From JBMYTN01 sp049604415 (GTDB taxonomy: Bacteria; Pseudomonadota; Alphaproteobacteria; Rhodospirillales; Rhodospirillaceae), in NCBI GenBank assembly GCA_049604415.1, contig JBMYTN010000025.1:1-59855 (forward strand): a stretch of DNA of 59,855 nucleotides, given 5' to 3'. The notes beneath the pieces were generated by a model. That model was not told the DNA's origin, did no database searches, and saw only the letters and a list, made by a program, of their open reading frames with translations. The position numbers were made by a program, and so were the translations under genes. Shown one piece after another: positions 35,574 through 43,867 of this stretch (position 1 is the stretch's first letter; every line of letters starts with the position of its first letter).

Positions 35574-36173
35574 ATGAGCTTTTGGCCTGATATCGATTGC
35601 AAGGGGCGGCGCATTGGCTATGCCCGCGTTTCCACCAAGGACCAAAAACTCCGCATGCAGCGCCAAGCTCTGAAGGCGGTTTCCTGTGACGCCGTGTTTG
35701 AGGATTTCGGGGTCTCGGGCGCGAAGAGTTCCCGCCCCGGCCTGGACCAGATGCTGGAGGCTTTAGAGCCCGGTGATAGCGTGGTGGTCTTCAAGCTCGA
35801 CCGCCTGGGGCGCAGCGTGCTGCATCTCGCCGATCTGTTGGTGCGGTTTCAGGAAATGGGCGTGCATTTTGTCTCTCTGTCCGAGGGGATCAACACGACT
35901 ACACCGGGCGGCAAGCTGGTGTTCCATATCTTCAGTGCCGTGGCGGAGTTCACCCGCGAGATCATCGTGGAGAACACCGTTGCCGGACAGGACGCGGCCC
36001 GCGCCAAGGGCAAGGTAATCGGACGGCCCCGGAAGATGACAACGGAAGACATATTGGCCGCGCACCATCTGATCGCCGTGGGAAAAATGACACCGGAACA
36101 GGTGGCCGCGCTGCACTCCGTGCATCCACGCACCATCACCCGGGCCTTGGCGTGGATGAGAGACGCGGCATGA
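35574..36173 (+). CDS. Small serine recombinase (resolvase/invertase, Tn3-type)
   Basis: A 199-residue site-specific recombinase. The N-terminal catalytic domain has RIGYARVSTKDQKLRMQRQAL with the nucleophilic Ser, then GDSVVVFKLDRLGRSVLHL and the E-helix EFTREIIVENTVAGQDAAR. The C-terminal HTH is in KMTPEQVAALHSVHPRTITRALAW. It is complete and could resolve dimers of the excised element or belong to a nested transposon or cassette. It sits at the border where AT-rich cargo returns to GC-rich sequence. Confidence 0.9.
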   Translation: MSFWPDIDCKGRRIGYARVSTKDQKLRMQRQALKAVSCDAVFEDFGVSGAKSSRPGLDQMLEALEPGDSVVVFKLDRLGRSVLHLADLLVRFQEMGVHFVSLSEGINTTTPGGKLVFHIFSAVAEFTREIIVENTVAGQDAARAKGKVIGRPRKMTTEDILAAHHLIAVGKMTPEQVAALHSVHPRTITRALAWMRDAA

Positions 36174-36295
36174 GCCAAGTTTGGAGAACGCCTCAACCAG
36201 GCCGCTTAATTGAACGGTTTGGCCCAATGATTGGAAATGAACAAATCATTGTCCATGTCATGATGGCACAATATTTATGACCTAGCGGGGGTCTG

Positions 36296-37201
36296 ATGAA
36301 AATCAGAAAGGACCGGAAGCCTTTCGAGCGCTTGGCGGCCACGGACTCTTCCTTAGATCTTGCCGAACAGGTCGCGCTTCTCGCTGGACTGCCTTTTGAC
36401 CGTGAAGCCGTGCGCCAAGAAAGCAAAACAGTACAAGGGGATATTTTTGCGGATTTATGCCGTGTTCTGGGCCTCGAACAATCACAGTATGAATTTCACT
36501 TTGGTCTATATTATTCGGCGCGCATTTTTTCAGTGGATAATACAAAAGGCAAAGAGACAATTGGCCTTGACTTGACGTTCGAATACTGGCTATCCGCGAT
36601 GACTTTACTGGCAAGTGTCGCGGCCTTTGAGGCCCCCAAAAGAAGTACTTGGCCCGGTTTGATTGAGGATATTGATCGCTTGATGAGCCTGTACTTGGAC
36701 GCGACGCAATATGTAGACGTCAGAGAACGCGTCAAACCGTACCACACGACCTATGCCCATCTGCTCAATATCTCGGAAGGCCTTGCACGGGCAATACTGG
36801 TGTTCTGCCTGTGTCATGAAATCGTCCACCACCAAAAGGAGCACCTGAAACAAGCGGCATCAAAGACACAAGAGATTGAAGCGGATGTCCAAGCCGCCGA
36901 ACTATTCCTTCAAATCCTTGGGGCCGGAGAAAAGGCCAAGGACACAACCGTCTACATCGACCCGAAGATCGCCTGTGCACCGCTCGTCATGGCGCATTTG
37001 TTTGACCTGTTGGAAGCTTGGATCGAAATGCAGGGCTTCGATTTATCTGAAAGCCAATCGGGGCACCCAAGGGCCTTTGAGCGCTATCAGGCAATCGATC
37101 CTATCCTTCGCCCCCATATGAACGAAACAGCCACCACAATCGAAAACGCCATCAAGGCAGGGGTGGCGGATATTCGGGAAGACTTGATCGACAGAGATTA
37201 G
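36296..37201 (+). CDS. HExxH metallopeptidase, Lit-like (peptidase U49-type) candidate
   Basis: A 301-residue cytosolic protein with a zinc protease site. FCLCHEIVHHQKEH puts HEIVH at residues 174-178. A third-ligand helix TQEIEADVQAAELF follows, and an SGHPRAFERY motif lies near 258, the arrangement seen in ImmA/IrrE- and Lit-type peptidases. E. coli Lit is about the same length and kills phage-infected cells by cutting EF-Tu. That function here is inferred from motif order and mobile context only. It is convergent with the ankyrin gene, sharing four bases at the stops. Confidence 0.62.
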   Translation: MKIRKDRKPFERLAATDSSLDLAEQVALLAGLPFDREAVRQESKTVQGDIFADLCRVLGLEQSQYEFHFGLYYSARIFSVDNTKGKETIGLDLTFEYWLSAMTLLASVAAFEAPKRSTWPGLIEDIDRLMSLYLDATQYVDVRERVKPYHTTYAHLLNISEGLARAILVFCLCHEIVHHQKEHLKQAASKTQEIEADVQAAELFLQILGAGEKAKDTTVYIDPKIACAPLVMAHLFDLLEAWIEMQGFDLSESQSGHPRAFERYQAIDPILRPHMNETATTIENAIKAGVADIREDLIDRD

Positions 37202-38574
37202 GGTTCGCGATCTTTGAAAAAGTCGATTTCCTGACGGATTTCCTCGGCGCGCAGCAGACTCATAGTGTCAGCTAAACATTTGGCCTGCTCGGCCATCCCC
37301 GGGAACGGGGCTAAGCGACGGGCCTTCTCTCCGGCCGTGGAACTGGCCGGTAGCCCCCGTGAGTCAAAGACGTTCAAGTCCAAGCGTCCCGTCGCAAGTG
37401 CTGCCTCGATCCACTCGATCTGGCCCGCTCCGGCAAATCTGAAAATCACGGGAAGCGTCGCTCGCTGACACGTAAAATTGGGATCGGCCCCCGCATCCAG
37501 AGCGGCCTTAAAAGCCTGTAAATCTCCATTGTTTACAGCGTCCTCGATATCACTCACATCTGGCTTACGCATTGAATTTTCTTTTTGTTTTTCTTCGAAA
37601 TAATTGTGCGTGAAATACCGGATTTTTTCAGCAGCGGAAGCCAAGTCGTCCACAGTTTTTCGTTGCCCCCGCCGCAGCGGGATTATGGGAATCTTACTCA
37701 ACGTCATTTCGCCGGAAAGGACCTGGAGGACATTCTCTGGCCGACTGGTCTTGGTAATGATTTTGGTGTTGCTGATCTGTCCTTCATCCAGGGCAACCCA
37801 TCCTTGGTTCCGGGTCACACGCAGATTGATGACCTGGTCTTCAGAACCGAAGACTATTTCTTGGATATTCACGGCCGATATGAAGTGCCCATCATCTCCT
37901 TGAAAGATCGCCAGTCCGATTTGGTCATCGACCACGACAACACCGCTTGCCGAGTTCTTTAACAGCTCGACACCCCCGACTTCACTGAGCGCGATGCGCG
38001 ACCACCCAGCAGGCAATTCCGCTTGTCTCTGCATGGCGTGTGCTTCAAGGGGTTTGGAGACGCGATAGAGCCGAACCTCCTCTTCAATGGTCAGCGTATC
38101 AGCACTTTGGACATAAGCCATCGTAGCGTTGCATTCCAAGACATAGCCGGGATGCTGTCTCAGAAAACGAAAATGACCCTGCATACTTTTTTTGAAGTCC
38201 TTCGTTGCCTCTTTGATGGTCCTTCCAAAGCAATCAGAAATGGCTCCCGCGAGCCGCAGAATGGAGGGAGCATTCCCATTCCTAAGGTCAGATTCCGTTA
38301 TAGCGCCCATGACCAAGAGAAATTCGGCGATCAACCGGATCGTCGAATCTGAAGGTGCCTGCGAACAGAACGGGTCCAGAAAGCGACCAACCGTCGAGTC
38401 ACTGAGCGTGCCGGATATCTGCTCGCTGCCCGTCACATAATCAGCGACCCGCTTTTTCGTCCATTTGAGGCCCGACGTGCGCTTGAAGGCCATGAAGAAC
38501 GAAAGGTGCGCCGCGAGAAACTCCGCCATCGCCGGAGTGTTGGGCACCGCTGCAATCGGCAAAATAGTCTCCAT
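37198..38574 (-). CDS. Ankyrin-repeat protein of unknown function
   Basis: A 458-residue protein with three visible parts. Residues 1-100 are helical and include WTKKRVADYVTG and LSDSTVGRFLDPF, which could be helix-turn-helix-like. A central alpha/beta region of about 220 residues follows. The C-terminal segment has ankyrin-type repeats (VSDIEDAVNNGDLQAFKAAL, DAGADPNFTCQRATLP, IEWIEAALATGRLDLNVFD). There is no signal or membrane segment. It faces the metallopeptidase gene tail-to-tail. I do not know its function; a regulator or defence component is possible from context. Confidence 0.68.
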   Translation of the reverse strand: METILPIAAVPNTPAMAEFLAAHLSFFMAFKRTSGLKWTKKRVADYVTGSEQISGTLSDSTVGRFLDPFCSQAPSDSTIRLIAEFLLVMGAITESDLRNGNAPSILRLAGAISDCFGRTIKEATKDFKKSMQGHFRFLRQHPGYVLECNATMAYVQSADTLTIEEEVRLYRVSKPLEAHAMQRQAELPAGWSRIALSEVGGVELLKNSASGVVVVDDQIGLAIFQGDDGHFISAVNIQEIVFGSEDQVINLRVTRNQGWVALDEGQISNTKIITKTSRPENVLQVLSGEMTLSKIPIIPLRRGQRKTVDDLASAAEKIRYFTHNYFEEKQKENSMRKPDVSDIEDAVNNGDLQAFKAALDAGADPNFTCQRATLPVIFRFAGAGQIEWIEAALATGRLDLNVFDSRGLPASSTAGEKARRLAPFPGMAEQAKCLADTMSLLRAEEIRQEIDFFKDREP

Positions 38575-38726
38575 AAAATCAATAACTTAAGTCGTCACGA
38601 CGAACTGACGACGACGAAATTCCACGATCCAAGCCAAGGTCTCTTCGCCGCTGATCGGCGGTAGAGAACACGCTTCTGGGTCGGCATGCGCCATCCCAAA
38701 AGCACCCAGGCTGAAAGGAACTGGTC

Positions 38727-38861
38727 ATGTTTAAGAAGAAAGTGAAGACCCACAATGTCAATGGTGCCGTCTACAAAACGGTGACCGACTGGGATGCCGT
38801 CTGGGGTGTCCTGTTTCTTGTTGCCGTTGGTCTTGTCGTTCTGAACGCGGTGTTCGGATAG
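38727..38861 (+). CDS. Very small single-span membrane protein
   Basis: A 44-residue frame starting MFKKKVKTHNVNG, with a basic N terminus, a central acidic-aromatic turn (TDWDAVW) and a C-terminal hydrophobic segment GVLFLVAVGLVVLNAVFG. A GAAAGGA ribosome site precedes the ATG. A strong hairpin follows 15 bases after the stop. It heads the coupling-protein gene group and may be a small transfer-associated membrane protein; the function is unknown. Confidence 0.6.
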   Translation: MFKKKVKTHNVNGAVYKTVTDWDAVWGVLFLVAVGLVVLNAVFG

Positions 38862-38876
38862 GCGACTTCAAAATAG

Positions 38877-38903
38877 CCCCCGGCCCTCATTGAGGGCCGG
38901 GGG
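38877..38903 (+). terminator. Strong GC hairpin after the small membrane gene
   Basis: CCCCCGGCCCTCA (38877-38889) and TGAGGGCCGGGGG (38891-38903) form a near-perfect stem, followed by TTTCGTTT. It probably terminates or attenuates transcription between the small membrane gene and the coupling-protein genes. Confidence 0.65.
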
Positions 38904-38934
38904 TTTCGTTTCTCCACAAACGGGAGATCAAGTG

Positions 38935-39273
38935 ATGTCCAATCCCTATCCCATGGTTCCGGGCGGTCAAGGAGCGTCTGGCAGTGATGGTCCGCCGGGC
39001 CAGGACCTCCTGAGCATCTGCCTTGCCTTGTTGGCCGCCGTCATCGGGACACCGTATCTGTTCGAGTTCGTCGGCCCGTTCGTCGCCGACTTAACCCGAA
39101 ATGCCTATGGCTCGGATGATTTCGCGGACCTGATGTACTTCGTGAGCTTCGCGCTCACCGGGGTCGTGATCTATTCCGTGTGCCGGATCGTGCTCTGGTA
39201 CGCCATCGGCGCGATCATCACCTTTTCAACCATCCGCTGGGGGCATCTCCTGTCCCCGCTGCCGGGGTTTTAG
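38935..39273 (+). CDS. Two-TM membrane protein, likely membrane subunit of the coupling protein
   Basis: A 112-residue protein with a Gly/Pro-rich cytoplasmic N terminus and two hydrophobic segments (LLSICLALLAAVIGTPYLF and MYFVSFALTGVVIYSV continuing through IVLWYAIGAII). The start MSNPYP is set by GGGAGA upstream. It ends six bases before the coupling-protein gene. VirD4/TraG proteins normally carry two such spans in their own N terminus, and the downstream protein lacks them. I infer that this gene supplies the membrane anchor. Confidence 0.72.
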   Translation: MSNPYPMVPGGQGASGSDGPPGQDLLSICLALLAAVIGTPYLFEFVGPFVADLTRNAYGSDDFADLMYFVSFALTGVVIYSVCRIVLWYAIGAIITFSTIRWGHLLSPLPGF

Positions 39274-39279
39274 AACCCC

Positions 39280-40887
39280 ATGGCGGCGCGGATCGATCAT
39301 ACGACGCATCCGTTCGGCACCGCCCATTTCTCGGGGCTGGAAGAGGTGGCGCGGGCGGGGATGTTCACCCGCTCGCGCGACTCTCTGTTGGTCGGATTCC
39401 TTGGTGGCCGTCCGCTGTTTTATAGCGGTATGGGCGGCGGTGTCTGTGTCGCCGGAGCCCGTTCGGGCAAGCTGCGCGACCTGATTGGTTATAACATTTG
39501 CGATGGGATGTATGCGGGGACGCTCCTGATCCTCGACATCAAGGGTGGCGAATTGGCGGCGATAAGCCGCTGTCAGAGCGTGGGGCCGAAGGCCTGCATT
39601 TATTGGAACCCGCTGGGCCTCCATGACTTGCCCAAGAACCGGATCAATCCGGTGGATTTCGTGCGGGCGAACAGTCCGACACTTGTCTCCGATACCAAGC
39701 TGCTATGCGAGAACCTCATCACCGCCAGCGGCAGCGGCAATGCGGCTTACTTCGAAGGACGGGCGCGAGAGTTCCTTGAAGCCGTGATCCTCACCCTAGT
39801 GCGGGTGGAGGGCGTTCTGACGCTTCCTGCGCTGTACCGCATCGTCAATCTGATGGTGGCGGGCGGAGAGGCGTGGCTCGACTTCGCCTTCGAGATGACC
39901 GAGAGCGGCTTCGCCATCGCCGAACGGGTCGAGGAAGAAATCGCCAATGCCCGCGAAGATTCCTCCGGTGGCTTCAAGGGCATTCTGGGTGAGGTAACAC
40001 GGGCGTTTTCGGCCCTGTCGGACCCGATCCTAATGGAGTCCGTCTCGCCACCCTATGACTTCTCCTTCGCCGATCTGTGCCAGAGCGACCAAGCATACAA
40101 CGTCTATTTGTTGCCGCCCGCCGACTTCGTCACCGCGTGGGCTCCGGTGGTCAAATCCATGTTCGTGGCGGCGCAGATCTATAAGGCCCGCGCCCCCGCC
40201 GCGCCCCGTCAAACGTGGTTGCTTGATGAGTGCGGACAGCTTGGCAAGTTCCCGCTGGTCGTCAGCGCGTTCACGAAGGATGCCGGGACCGGCATCCGCC
40301 CCTGGGCTTTCTTCCAAAGCATAAAACAAATCAGCGACTTAGGGCAGAATGCCCAGGACAAGATTTTGTCCTCTGCCGCACTCCAAAACTGGTTTGGCGT
40401 GCGAGATGAGACAACGGCCGCCTTGCTCTCCCGGATGCTGGGCCAGCGCACGATCCATTACACCGATGAACGCCGACGGGAGGCCGCCCGCCACGCCCAT
40501 GCACGGGCCGCCGTGTCGATGTTCCATGGCGGCGATCCGTTTCGCGCTGGGCTGGAGCTAACCCATCAAGCGCGGCTTGCGCACCTGCCAGAGCTCAAGC
40601 AGCTTCCTTTGGCCTCCGTCGATGAACTCCTCGCCATGCCGGGCGATAGGCAAGTGATCTTCGCCGATGGGCTGGGCCGCCCGCTCTGGGCGGAAAAGCA
40701 GCCCTATTACGAGCAACCCTTCATGGCCAGGCGCGCCCACCCGAACCCTTTCCACGGGCCGAACAGTCATGTGCAGGTGATGACGCCGCGCGGTCCCGCC
40801 TGGCGGCCTGTCATCACTGCTCCGGTTCCAGCGCATCTCGCCCATCTCCCGCAATACGCAAACGGCACATGGAGCACCATCGGATGA
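39280..40887 (+). CDS. TraG/VirD4-like type IV coupling protein (soluble ATPase part)
   Basis: A 535-residue hexameric-ATPase-type protein that would link the relaxosome to a mating channel. The P-loop region is CVAGARSGKLRD near residues 56-67, keeping the RSGK of TraG but followed by Leu. ILDIKGGELAA matches the conserved block after it. The Walker B is TWLLDECGQLGKFP. A later DxG/RxxTIHYTDERRR stretch follows. No N-terminal membrane span is present, unlike typical 600-700-residue VirD4 proteins; the preceding small gene probably provides it. The stop overlaps the next start (ATGA). Confidence 0.88.
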   Translation: MAARIDHTTHPFGTAHFSGLEEVARAGMFTRSRDSLLVGFLGGRPLFYSGMGGGVCVAGARSGKLRDLIGYNICDGMYAGTLLILDIKGGELAAISRCQSVGPKACIYWNPLGLHDLPKNRINPVDFVRANSPTLVSDTKLLCENLITASGSGNAAYFEGRAREFLEAVILTLVRVEGVLTLPALYRIVNLMVAGGEAWLDFAFEMTESGFAIAERVEEEIANAREDSSGGFKGILGEVTRAFSALSDPILMESVSPPYDFSFADLCQSDQAYNVYLLPPADFVTAWAPVVKSMFVAAQIYKARAPAAPRQTWLLDECGQLGKFPLVVSAFTKDAGTGIRPWAFFQSIKQISDLGQNAQDKILSSAALQNWFGVRDETTAALLSRMLGQRTIHYTDERRREAARHAHARAAVSMFHGGDPFRAGLELTHQARLAHLPELKQLPLASVDELLAMPGDRQVIFADGLGRPLWAEKQPYYEQPFMARRAHPNPFHGPNSHVQVMTPRGPAWRPVITAPVPAHLAHLPQYANGTWSTIG

Positions 40888-41207
40888 CCACCAGTTTCGC
40901 CAAGACCATCAGCGCAACACCGATCCAAGCAGACTCTCCGCAAAAAACCTTCGCTGAGTCCGTGCATGAGATCAGCAACCGGACGGAATACGCCACCAAG
41001 CTTCAGCGCTCTTCGTTGATGGTGACGCAAGATGAGCCCCATCCCGTGCCGCGCCCGTCCCCGGACATGGCGCACGGCCCAGATAGCGCCGCGTTTAATC
41101 GGCGTTGGCAAGACGAAGCGCGGCAAGCCCGCAAAGCTGCCTTCATCACGGAGCGGACGGATACCAAAACAGGTGGGCGCGTTCGCAACCTCAACCGCAC
41201 TCGATAA
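40884..41207 (+). CDS. Small hypothetical element protein
   Basis: A 107-residue, hydrophilic, basic protein translationally coupled to the coupling-protein gene by an ATGA overlap. It has no membrane segment; the C terminus is Arg/Lys-rich (RRWQDEARQARKAAF, GGRVRNLNRTR). I do not recognise the family. Its position suggests an accessory transfer role. Confidence 0.65.
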   Translation: MTTSFAKTISATPIQADSPQKTFAESVHEISNRTEYATKLQRSSLMVTQDEPHPVPRPSPDMAHGPDSAAFNRRWQDEARQARKAAFITERTDTKTGGRVRNLNRTR

Positions 41208-41218
41208 GGAGACAAGTC

Positions 41219-41527
41219 ATGACCGATAGAAACAATAATAACGGTCCCGAAGACAAAGTGCAGGACGGCAATATCAAGGCCTCCATCTGGCGCAACACCG
41301 GAGAGGAGCGAGACTTTTTCTCCGTCTCCGTCGCCCGAACCTACAAGGATGAACAAGGCAATTACCGCGACACCAACAGCTTCATCGGCGCGGACCTCCT
41401 GAAGCTCTCACGGGTTGCCGAGAAAGCATACGATCGCACCGAAGAACTCCGTCGCGAGGACTTCAAGGAGCGTCGCAAAGAACAAGACAGAGCGCCAAGT
41501 CGCACTCGATCTGATTACTCCCGTTAA
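41219..41527 (+). CDS. Small conserved mobile-element protein
   Basis: A 102-residue protein with the pattern IKASIWRNTGEERDFFSVSVARTYKDE, DTNSFIGADLLKLSRVAEKAY and a basic tail. Similar small proteins are common next to transfer genes in alphaproteobacterial integrative elements, without known function. The start follows GATAAGGAGACAAGTC, a good ribosome site, 11 bases after the preceding stop. Confidence 0.7.
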   Translation: MTDRNNNNGPEDKVQDGNIKASIWRNTGEERDFFSVSVARTYKDEQGNYRDTNSFIGADLLKLSRVAEKAYDRTEELRREDFKERRKEQDRAPSRTRSDYSR

Positions 41528-41659
41528 GACAAGTTCGCCACAGCTTTTTCTTGCATAAGTACGAGCATTCATCTATAAATGTTCTGTTTTTGTTCTTGTG
41601 CATGTAAGGAAAGGAGGCGCTGGAGCGAGAGAGTATTAACAAAGCAAAAAGGAGTCACT

Positions 41660-42025
41660 ATGACCGCGCACAAGACCAAAAGCCTTAATGTCCCTAATGA
41701 CAAAAGGGCAACCATCAACGTTCTGAATTTCGACCCGCGGGAATTCTTCGAATTCCTGGATGGAACAAATTGGAGCGATGAGCAGAAGGCCGAATACGTC
41801 ACTCTGGTCTGGAACATCGTCCGCGAGTTCATTGCTATGGGCTGGGGCGTCCACCCACTCCAGCAAGCGGCGGAAAGCTGTGGAAAAACCTCTGACAACC
41901 CGGCTCTCGCGCCGCATGGAACCGCCGAAGTGTTAGACTCTTCCCATGGTCATTTGATTGAAGAGTTCGTTCGCCAGAACCGGGACACCTCTTTTTCTGG
42001 TGAGAAAGGAGAGAGGGATGGATAA
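41660..42025 (+). CDS. Hypothetical protein coupled to the integrase
   Basis: A 121-residue acidic protein (DPREFFEFLDGTNWSDEQKAEY, LVWNIVREFIAMGWGVHPLQQAAE). AAAAGGAG precedes the ATG. Its 3' end overlaps the integrase start by eight bases, so the two are translationally coupled. It could be a recombination directionality factor or regulator, but only its position supports that. Confidence 0.62.
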   Translation: MTAHKTKSLNVPNDKRATINVLNFDPREFFEFLDGTNWSDEQKAEYVTLVWNIVREFIAMGWGVHPLQQAAESCGKTSDNPALAPHGTAEVLDSSHGHLIEEFVRQNRDTSFSGEKGERDG

Positions 42026-43778
42026 ACCGCAAAAGGCACTGATTTACTGCCGGGTTTCCGGCAAGAAGCAAAAAACCGATGGCTCGGGCCTGGACAGTCA
42101 GGAGCACCGCTGCCGCCAATACGCGGACGCCAAAGGCTACACCGTGGAGGCCGTGTTCCCTGATGATGTGTCAGGCGGCGGTGATTTCATAAATCGGCCC
42201 GGCATGGTGGCCCTTCTGGCCTATCTGGATGCCAAGGCCCCGGAGCGCTTCGTCGTGATTTTCGACGACCTGAAGCGCTATTCGCGCGACGTGGAATTTC
42301 ATCTCAAGCTGCGCCGGGTCATGACAGAGCGCGGCGCGACCCGCGAGTGCCTAAATTTTAATTTTGAGGATACGCCGGAAGGGCGATTTAACGAGATTAT
42401 TTCCGCCGCCGCCGGTGAGCTTGAGCGTCTTCAAATGGGTCGGCAGAACAAGCAAAAGGCCATCGCGCGCGTTGAGCAGGGCTACTGCGTGCGCTCGGTA
42501 CCCCCGGTTGGCTTCAAGTATGTAAAGGCCAAAGGCGGCGGGAAGGTTCTCGTCCACGATGAGCCCAAGGCCTCCATTGTGCGCGAGGCCTTGGAAGGCT
42601 TCGCGGCGGGCCGTTTTCAGACCCGAGCCGAAGTGATGCGGTTTTTGGAAGCGCAGCCGGAGTTTCCCAAAGACACACCGAACGGCGGCATTCGGAATAT
42701 GACTGTCTCGCGCATGATGGCGCAGATTCTCTACGCCGGGTACATCTCCGCGCCGTCCTGGGGCATCTCAATGCGCGAGGCCAAACATGAAGGCATCATC
42801 TCCAAGGAAACCTTCTGGCGCATTCAGGACCGCCTGAAAGGCCGTCCTCTCGCACCTGCGCGCGTCGATTACCGATCAGATTTCCCCTTGAGGGGCGTGG
42901 TCAGCTGTTCTGCATGCGGCTATTCGCTCACGGGCGGCTGGAGCAAGGGCAAATACAAGAAATATCCGTATTATTTTTGCCATCACAAAGGCTGCTCGGA
43001 GCGCGGAAAGACGATCCCAGCCGCGAAGCTGCATGAACGTTTTGAGGCGGAGCTGAAGGCGCTGACGCCTAGCACGCCATTCCTGGCAATGACCAAGGCG
43101 CTGTTCACCAAGGCATGGCTGGCACAGGGGGAACGTTTGGCCGAGATCACCAAGGCCGCCGAAGTGAGAGTCCGAGAGATCGAAACCGAAATCGAGAAGA
43201 CCGTGGATCGGATGCTGGATGTCTCGAACCCGCGCGCGCTGAAGGCCTTTGAAGGTCGGATCGAGACTCTGGAGCGCGACAAGCTGATCGCCCAGGAAAA
43301 AGCGCGAAAAAAGCCCGTTCCGGTGCGTCCGTTCGCCGAGGTGTTTGAACTCTCGTTGCGGTTCCTCGCAAACCCTTATGAATGCTGGAAAATCGGAAGC
43401 GAGCAGGCCCGCGCCATGGTGCCGAAATTGGCGTTCGCGGAACCTCTGGCATACACTCGCGAAACAGGCTGTTTGAACTCGAAAAAATCAAGCATTTTCA
43501 GAATTCTAGAGGGCAACGACAGGTTAGAAAAAGAAATGGTGCCCAGGAGAAGACTCGAACTTCCACGACCTTTCGGTCACAGGTACCTGAAACCTGCGCG
43601 TCTACCAATTCCGCCACCTGGGCTCGGGGCGAGGGCCGGGACAATGACCGAGAGGCGGGGGCCTGTCAATACGCCATCCCTCGGTTTTTGGCCCCAAATG
43701 ACAATTTTTTTGCGCCGCGTGGTTTTGGGCCAAATCGGCGGATTTGACGGCAGGTCCCATCGTCCTTTTCGGGTTTAG
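42018..43778 (+). CDS. Large serine recombinase (integrase)
   Basis: Integrates and excises the element. The catalytic domain begins KALIYCRVSGKKQKTDGSGLDSQ with the nucleophilic Ser in RVS, followed by FVVIFDDLKRYSRDVEFH and the dimer helix GELERLQMGRQNK. The recombinase domain follows (VPPVGFKYVKAKGG). The zinc-ribbon domain has VSCSACGYSLTGG and YYFCHHKGCSERG, and a coiled coil is near 375-440. A ribosome site AAAGGAGAG precedes the ATG. The true protein probably ends near 43500: beyond that the frame reads antisense through tRNA-Leu (MVPRRRLELPRPF) and onward to 43778, so the C terminus appears to be created by the insertion site. Confidence 0.88.
   Translation: MDKPQKALIYCRVSGKKQKTDGSGLDSQEHRCRQYADAKGYTVEAVFPDDVSGGGDFINRPGMVALLAYLDAKAPERFVVIFDDLKRYSRDVEFHLKLRRVMTERGATRECLNFNFEDTPEGRFNEIISAAAGELERLQMGRQNKQKAIARVEQGYCVRSVPPVGFKYVKAKGGGKVLVHDEPKASIVREALEGFAAGRFQTRAEVMRFLEAQPEFPKDTPNGGIRNMTVSRMMAQILYAGYISAPSWGISMREAKHEGIISKETFWRIQDRLKGRPLAPARVDYRSDFPLRGVVSCSACGYSLTGGWSKGKYKKYPYYFCHHKGCSERGKTIPAAKLHERFEAELKALTPSTPFLAMTKALFTKAWLAQGERLAEITKAAEVRVREIETEIEKTVDRMLDVSNPRALKAFEGRIETLERDKLIAQEKARKKPVPVRPFAEVFELSLRFLANPYECWKIGSEQARAMVPKLAFAEPLAYTRETGCLNSKKSSIFRILEGNDRLEKEMVPRRRLELPRPFGHRYLKPARLPIPPPGLGARAGTMTERRGPVNTPSLGFWPQMTIFLRRVVLGQIGGFDGRSHRPFRV
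43537..43623 (-). tRNA. tRNA-Leu (anticodon CAG)
   Basis: On the minus strand an 87-nt tRNA with encoded CCA. The acceptor stem pairs GCCCAGG with CCTGGGC. The D-loop region is GGCGGAATTGGTAGACGC. The anticodon loop TTCAGGT gives CAG. A long variable arm, as expected for leucine, has GTGACCGAAAGGTCGTG. The T-loop is GTTCGAGTC. Its 3' end faces the mobile element and is overlapped by the integrase frame, making it the probable integration target. Confidence 0.95.
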
Positions 43779-43867
43779 GTCTTGCTATGATCCCAGCGGT
43801 TTGGCAGGACGTAAAGCGCGGTATAGAATAACCGCACACAGCGAATAGGAAGTGGGGGAGCGGGCAA

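Larger units (their letters stand above)
26640..43536. mobile_element. Integrative mobilizable element at tRNA-Leu
   Basis: A block of about 17 kb with mobilization genes (mobC, relaxase, coupling protein), a large serine recombinase at its right end, antirestriction and defence-like cargo, and base composition that drops well below the flanks between about 28.8 and 38.7 kb. The right border is the 3' end of tRNA-Leu. The left border is uncertain, somewhere in 26320-26884. I found no type IV secretion mating-pair genes, so transfer would need a helper. No long direct repeat of the tRNA end is visible on the left, which is not unexpected for a serine recombinase because its crossover core is short. 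Confidence 0.75.

Noticed and set aside
43624..43778. True C-terminal coding of the integrase beyond the tRNA
   Set aside because: The sequence here overlaps the tRNA promoter side and lacks recombinase-like features. It is most likely read-through of host DNA.
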